Part shown: positions 58,020 to 64,000 of the stretch, piece after piece | Position numbering within the stretch: the first letter of the stretch is position 1 | Layout: each line of letters starts with the position of its first letter | NCBI RefSeq assembly: GCF_014648495.1 | Contig: NZ_BMRF01000021.1 | Coordinates: forward strand, 62,001-126,000 | Source: Actinomadura cremea | Lineage (GTDB): Bacteria; Actinomycetota; Actinomycetes; Streptosporangiales; Streptosporangiaceae | DNA length: 64,000 bases | Direction: 5' to 3' | The notes under the pieces: model-generated | What the model saw: the letters and a program-made list of their open reading frames with translations, nothing else | The model's database searches: none | Told to the model about the DNA's origin: nothing | Position numbers and translations under genes: made by a program

Positions 58020-58126
58020 GGACGTGGACGGGTCCCTTGAGATGCCGGTTCGATTCCGGCTCGCTCCGCTCGTGGGGCGATGGCGTAAAGGTAACGCGCA
58101 AGGGCCGATCAGACTGATCCACGTCC
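58020..58126 (+). ncRNA. tRNA-like module B, circularly permuted, with closing helix
   Basis: In order: outer strand GGACGTGGA (58020-58028), anticodon-stem 3' strand CCTTG (58035-58039), AGAT, T-arm GCCGG-TTCGATT-CCGGC (58044-58060), acceptor 3' strand TCGCTCC (58061-58067), G, linker CTCGT (58069-58073), acceptor 5' strand GGGGCGA (58074-58080, 7/7 with one G-U), TG, D-arm GCGT-AAAGGTA-ACGC (58083-58097), G, anticodon-stem 5' strand CAAGG (58099-58103), and outer strand TCCACGTCC (58118-58126), which pairs perfectly with the first. U8, A14, G18, G19, A21, T54, T55, C56 and A58 equivalents are all present. Simple joining gives no loop with U33, so decoding is doubtful. Confidence 0.7.
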
Positions 58127-58163
58127 ATCAACAGACCGGCGTGCGAATTGGGCGGTAACCACA

Positions 58164-58196
58164 GGGGCCCGGGGGATGGCAAAACCCCCGGGCCCC
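58164..58196. terminator. Bidirectional terminator after the tRNA-like region
   Basis: A perfect 12-bp stem, GGGGCCCGGGGG (58164-58175) with CCCCCGGGCCCC (58185-58196), loop ATGGCAAAA. It ends the RNA region and faces the convergent ABC permease gene. Confidence 0.7.
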
Positions 58197-58236
58197 GCCT
58201 ATGCCCGTCCGGTCCCGGCGCGGGCGCGTCCGCGGC

Positions 58237-59073
58237 TCAGGTCAGGACGCGCTTGGTGAACGTGCGGGTCGCGGCCCACGTCAGGACGACCGTCCCGCCG
58301 ACGATCGCGAGCAGGAACGCCCACACCGGCATGTGCGGGATGTCGGGCGTCAGGGTGCTGCGCAGGCCCTCGCTGACGTAGACGAGCGGGTTGATCAGGC
58401 TGAGGTACTGCAGCCAGGGGATGCTCTCCAGCGCCGACCACGGGTAGTACACGCAGCCGAGCATGGTCATCGGCAGCAGGATCAGCGAGAACATCATCTG
58501 GACCTTCTGCGGGTTCATGAGCGTGCCGAGCAGCAGCCCGCCCGAGGCGGCCAGCAGGGACCCGGCGACCATGACCAGCACCAGGACGGGCCAGTTGGCC
58601 ACGTTCACCTGGGGCGCCTCGCCCTCGGCGTGGATGAACAGCACCGCGGGGAACACCAGCAGCCCGCCGATCAGCCCCTGCAGCGCCGCCGCGAGGATCT
58701 TCTGGATCGCCAGCAGCGGGATGGTGACCGGCGCCAGCGCCCGGTCGGTGATCGACTTCTGCCAGTTCAGTTCCATCATCAGCGGGAAGGTCACCGCCAT
58801 CATCGCCTGCATGATGATGGACGAGCCGACCAGGCCGGGCACCAGGATGGTGGAGAACGTGGCCCCGCCCGTGCCCGCCATCGCGCCCCCGCCGAGCTTG
58901 GGCAGCACGTAGGCGAACACGAAGACGAACATGACCGGCTGCATCAGCACCCGGACGAACGTCGACAGCAGGTTCTTGCGCATCACCCGCACCTCGCGCG
59001 CCATCATCGCGGCGAACGTGCGCGGGACCGTGGCCCGCGCCGGGGGCGGCGGCGTCAGCACCGGAGCGCTCAT
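58237..59073 (-). CDS. ABC-2 type exporter permease (DrrB-like)
   Basis: A 278-aa membrane protein with six hydrophobic segments and the ABC-2 signature region around LLGTLMNPQKVQMMFSLILLPMTMLGCVYYP. It resembles the permease of DrrAB-type drug exporters. The start APVLTPPPPARATVPRTFAAMM is typical, with a cytoplasmic amphipathic helix before helix 1. ATG 59073 overlaps the stop of the ATPase gene (ATGA). The substrate is unknown; MarR control suggests a xenobiotic. Confidence 0.9.
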   Translation of the reverse strand: MSAPVLTPPPPARATVPRTFAAMMAREVRVMRKNLLSTFVRVLMQPVMFVFVFAYVLPKLGGGAMAGTGGATFSTILVPGLVGSSIIMQAMMAVTFPLMMELNWQKSITDRALAPVTIPLLAIQKILAAALQGLIGGLLVFPAVLFIHAEGEAPQVNVANWPVLVLVMVAGSLLAASGGLLLGTLMNPQKVQMMFSLILLPMTMLGCVYYPWSALESIPWLQYLSLINPLVYVSEGLRSTLTPDIPHMPVWAFLLAIVGGTVVLTWAATRTFTKRVLT

Positions 59074-60071
59074 TCCCGGTACTCCCTTCCGGTCAGGGTG
59101 AGAAAGACGGTCTCCAGGCTGGGACGCAGTTGGCTGGCGTCGGTGACGCCGACCCCGGTCCGCGCGCCGATCGCGACGAGCTCGCCGAGCACGCCCTCGG
59201 GGTCGGCGGCGAACACGCGGACCTGCCCGTCGTTGACCTCGACCTTGCTGATCCCGTCCCGGTCGCCCAGCGCCTTGATGTCGTGGGGCGCGGCGCCGTC
59301 GTAGGAGACGGTGATGACGGTGTCGGCGCCCGCGCTCGCCTTCAGCTCGTCCACCGTGCCGCTCGCGAGGATCTTGCCGTGGTCGACGACCGCGACCCGG
59401 TCGCAGAGCGCCTCGGCCTCCTCCATGTAGTGGGTCGTGAGGACGATCGTCTGCCCGCCCTCCTGCAGGCCGCGCAGCACGTCCCACAGGTTGGTCCGGG
59501 TCTGCGGGTCGAGCCCGGCGGTCGGCTCGTCCAGGAACAGCACCTCGGGCCCGTGCATGAGCGCGCGGCAGATCATCACGCGCTTGGCCTGCCCGCCCGA
59601 CATCTCGAACGGGTTGCCCTTGCGGTGCTCGGTGAGCCCGAACAGCTCGATCAGCTCGTCGGCGCGGCGGCGGGCGTCCCGCGCGCTCAGCCCGAAGAAC
59701 CGGCCGCGGAACTCCAGGTTCTCCGCGGCGGTCAGGTCGCTGTCGAGGGTGTTGTTCTGCGACACCACGCCGATGCGCCGCTTGATCTCGACGGCGTCCC
59801 GCACGACGTCCAGACCGCAGACGGACGCGCTGCCGCCGGTGGGGACGACGAGCGTGGTGAGCATGCCGATGGTCGTGGACTTCCCGGCGCCGTTCGGGCC
59901 GAGCAGGCCGAAGAACTCGCCGCGCGGGACGTCCAGGTCGATGCCCCGGACGGCGGGCACCTCGGGCCGCGGGCCGGAGGCCGGATAGGTCTTCTGCAGG
60001 TCGTCGGCGCGGACGGCGGGGCCGGGGGCCTCGTCGCCGGGACGCCGTTCGCCGCCTGGTGGCGCGGTCAA
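59070..60071 (-). CDS. ABC transporter ATP-binding protein (DrrA-like)
   Basis: A 333-aa ATPase. Walker A LLGPNGAGKSTTIGML, Q-loop VVSQNNTLDSDLTAAENL, signature MSGGQAKRVMI, Walker B VLFLDEPTAGLDPQTR and H-loop TTHYMEEAEALCDRV are complete, and the C-terminal DrrA-like extension (about 235-333) follows. TTG 60071 has AAGGAGG 5 nt upstream and overlaps the marR stop (TTGA), so marR, ATPase and permease form one operon. Residues 1-20 are Pro/Gly-rich. Confidence 0.93.
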   Translation of the reverse strand: MTAPPGGERRPGDEAPGPAVRADDLQKTYPASGPRPEVPAVRGIDLDVPRGEFFGLLGPNGAGKSTTIGMLTTLVVPTGGSASVCGLDVVRDAVEIKRRIGVVSQNNTLDSDLTAAENLEFRGRFFGLSARDARRRADELIELFGLTEHRKGNPFEMSGGQAKRVMICRALMHGPEVLFLDEPTAGLDPQTRTNLWDVLRGLQEGGQTIVLTTHYMEEAEALCDRVAVVDHGKILASGTVDELKASAGADTVITVSYDGAAPHDIKALGDRDGISKVEVNDGQVRVFAADPEGVLGELVAIGARTGVGVTDASQLRPSLETVFLTLTGREYRE

Positions 60072-60556
60072 CAGCGGCCTCCTTCGGAGAAGTCGGTGAA
60101 ACGTTCGATCAGGGCGATCAGGTAGCGGCGCACGGCGGGCTCGTCCGCCTCGTCGGGGACGTCGTACAGCGCCCACAGGTCGTCGGCCATGGCCGTGCCG
60201 GTCTCGGCGACGAGCGCGCGCCCGGCCTCGGTGATGTGCAGCCGGACGGCGCGGCGGTCGCGTTCGTCGCGGCGGCGCTCCAGCAGGCCGTTGCGCTGCA
60301 GGGTGTCGGCGACCGACGTCACGGTGGCGGCCGACTGCCTGAGCCGCTTGGCGACCTCGCCGGGGCGCAGGCCGTCGTCGCCCGCCAGGATCCGCAGCAC
60401 GAAGAAGCCGGCGGGGCTGACGCCGTGCTTCTCGACGAGCCGCCACATCACGGGGCCGGACTGCCGTGCCGCGGCGGCGAACAGCCTGCCGACCGGCCAC
60501 TCCTCGACCGCGCCGAGCCTGGACAGGTCGCCGAACCCGAGGTTCTCGGTGTCCAT
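60068..60556 (-). CDS. MarR-family transcriptional regulator
   Basis: A 162-aa winged-helix regulator. The DNA-binding core has GLRPGEVAKRLRQSAATVTS, then the wing GLLERRRDERDRRAVRLHITEAGRAL; flanking helices form the dimer interface (VEKHGVSPAGFFVLRILAG). First gene of the exporter operon, which it probably represses. ATG 60556 lies 7 nt after a -10-like CACAAT, giving a leaderless transcript. Confidence 0.92.
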   Translation of the reverse strand: MDTENLGFGDLSRLGAVEEWPVGRLFAAAARQSGPVMWRLVEKHGVSPAGFFVLRILAGDDGLRPGEVAKRLRQSAATVTSVADTLQRNGLLERRRDERDRRAVRLHITEAGRALVAETGTAMADDLWALYDVPDEADEPAVRRYLIALIERFTDFSEGGRC

Positions 60557-60563
60557 GGCGACG

Positions 60564-60593
60564 ATTGTGAGGGATCTGAAATTAAGATGTCAA
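60564..60593 (-). promoter_or_regulatory. Promoter of the marR-exporter operon
   Basis: On the minus strand, TTGACA (60593-60588) is a perfect -35 and CACAAT (60569-60564) a fair -10, with an 18-nt spacer. Start would be at about 60557, adjacent to the ATG, so no leader. Confidence 0.6.
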
Positions 60594-60597
60594 ATCA

Positions 60598-62900
<2,303 letters not shown>

Positions 62901-62904
<4 letters not shown>

Positions 62905-63845
62905 GCGCGATCACCCCGGGCGCCGAGATGCGCAAGAACCGGGCCGGCGTCATGTCGAAGGCCGAGACGCTCATCAAGGCGCTGCCGTGGCTCGAGCGGT
63001 TCCACGGACGCACCGTCGTGATCAAGTACGGCGGGCACGCCATGAGCGACGAGGCGCTCCGGCACTCCTTCGCCGAGGACGTCGTCTTCCTGCGGTACGC
63101 GGGCCTCAGACCGGTCATCGTGCACGGCGGCGGCCCGCAGATCAACGCCGCCCTCGACCGCAACGGCATCGAGTCGTCCTTCACCGCGGGCCTGCGCGTC
63201 ACCACCCCGGAGGCCATGGAGGTCGTCCGGATGGTCCTGACCGGCCAGGTCCAGCGGGACGTCGTCGGGCTGATCAACCGGCACGGGCCGTTCGCGCTCG
63301 GCATGTCGGGGGAGGACGCGCACCTGCTCACCGCCGAACGCAAGCACGCCGTCGTCGACGGCGAACCGGTCGACATCGGCCAGGTCGGCGAGATCGTCGA
63401 AGTGCAGGTCGGGGCCGTGCGGGCGATGCTCGACGACGGCCGGATCCCCGTCATCTCCAGCATCGCGCGCGGCGACGACGGCGAGGTCTACAACGTCAAC
63501 GCCGACACCGCCGCCGCCGCGATGGCCGTCGCGCTCGACGCCGCCAAGCTCGTCGTCCTCACCGACGTCGAGGGCCTCTACGCGGACTGGCCCGACAGCG
63601 ACGACGTCATCGACCGGCTGACCACCGACGAGCTCGCCGAACTGCTGCCCGGCCTGTCGGCGGGCATGGTGCCGAAGATGGAGGCCTGCCTGACCGCCGT
63701 GCGCGGCGGCGTCCCCCAGGCCCACGTACTGGACGGGCGGGTGTCGCACTCGCTCCTGCTGGAGATCTTCACCGACGAAGGGATCGGGACGATGGTGCTG
63801 CCCAGCCCCACGGGCGCGGCGCGGGCGAAGGAGGAGGACGCGTGA
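62901..63845 (+). CDS. argB: Acetylglutamate kinase
   Basis: A 314-aa amino acid kinase phosphorylating N-acetylglutamate. The ATP/substrate motifs [36 protein letters not shown] and [14 protein letters not shown] are clear, and there is an N-terminal helical extension of about 30 residues ([19 protein letters not shown]), a feature associated with arginine-sensitive, hexameric kinases. ATG 62901 overlaps the argJ stop (ATGA). Confidence 0.96.
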
Positions 63846-64000
63846 GCGGCGACGACCTCAGGAAGCGGTTCGAGACCGCGTTCATGCCCAACTACGGCGT
63901 CCCGCCGGTCGCGCTCGCGCGCGGCGAGGGCTGCACCGTCCGGGACACCGACGGCCGCGAGTACCTCGACCTCATCGCCGGCATCGCCGTCAGCTCCCTC
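63842..64000 (+). CDS. argD: Acetylornithine aminotransferase, 5' end
   Basis: Only the first 53 codons lie in the window. The frame begins [18 protein letters not shown] and continues [28 protein letters not shown], typical of the start of class III PLP-dependent acetylornithine aminotransferases. GTG 63842 overlaps the argB stop (GTGA), so argCJBD is one operon. The PLP Lys and the rest of the protein are outside the window. Confidence 0.9.
   Translation, partial: MSGDDLRKRFETAFMPNYGVPPVALARGEGCTVRDTDGREYLDLIAGIAVSSL

Noticed and set aside
57890-58080. An ordinary tRNA formed by the 5' half at 57928 and the T-arm at 58044
   Set aside because: The acceptor strands do not match (GCCGGGG against TCGCTCC), while each pairs perfectly with its own permuted neighbour.
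58104-58163. A third T-arm completing module B in normal order
   Set aside because: No TTCRANN loop with a flanking 5-bp stem occurs downstream; the candidate around 58141 (GTGCGAATT) has no matching stem.

Overview
This 64 kb window is a stretch of chromosome from a high-GC Gram-positive actinomycete. Support comes from the very strong G/C third-position bias, frequent GTG and TTG starts, tightly overlapping ATGA/GTGA junctions, the phosphatidylinositol mannoside genes (pgsA, a PIM acyltransferase, pimA), a bifunctional Rel protein with a long Ala/Gly/Pro-rich head, and several TANNNT boxes placed 6-7 nt before a start codon, which is the leaderless-transcript layout. The gene order matches the conserved thrS-pgsA-pimA-pdxST-ruvCAB-yajC-secDF-apt-rel-hisS-alaS core seen in Streptomyces and relatives. 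A Thermomonosporaceae or Actinomadura-like origin is a guess. I see no prophage, insertion sequence or CRISPR array.

Layout. 1-4371: a minus-strand NarL-type two-component pair, a methyltransferase and a sugar-porter MFS gene. 4372-10246: threonyl-tRNA synthetase preceded by a candidate Thr-codon attenuator, a secreted protein divergent from a TetR regulator, an anchored protein, an Asp23-like protein and a HIT protein. 10319-16289: an EF-G-like GTPase, then the translationally coupled pgsA-acyltransferase-pimA-LemA-like operon for PIM lipids. 16381-23262: a DUF3048 lipoprotein, pdxS, pdxT, yebC and ruvCAB. 23441-30345: yajC-secD-secF, apt and rel. 30400-34136 (minus): a metallo-hydrolase, hisS and aspS. 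34358-46500: anchored cyclophilin, a DUF349 coiled-coil protein, a minus-strand DUF305/DUF3105/small-membrane-protein cluster, rarA, two small membrane proteins, alaS, ruvX, mltG and aroE. 46968-54986: infC-rpmI-rplT, an SpoU-family methyltransferase, an STAS protein, a PAS histidine kinase and pheST. 55323-57750: an ABC-F protein and an unrecognised 244-aa protein. 57750-58200: an RNA-rich intergenic region. 58237-60556 (minus): a MarR-controlled two-gene ABC exporter. 60722-64000: argCJB and the start of argD behind an ARG-box-like promoter.

The most unusual feature is the non-coding stretch after the 244-aa gene. It holds two tRNA-like modules written in permuted order: T-arm and acceptor 3' strand first, then a 5-nt linker (CCCGT or CTCGT), then acceptor 5' strand and D-arm. 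The second module has every helix of a canonical tRNA, and its flanks pair in a perfect 9-bp helix. The nearest precedents are YrlA-class bacterial Y RNAs and algal permuted tRNA genes. Two further cis-regulatory candidates are the thrS leader (a 24-codon ORF with three consecutive Thr codons, then a perfect 16-bp terminator stem) and the infC leader (an intrinsic terminator about 60 nt before an apparent AUC start codon).

Functionally this is mostly housekeeping: aminoacyl-tRNA synthetases (Thr, Asp, His, Ala, Phe), translation factors, Holliday-junction processing, Sec export, PLP synthesis, PIM lipid synthesis and arginine biosynthesis. All assignments come from reading the sequence; no database search was run.
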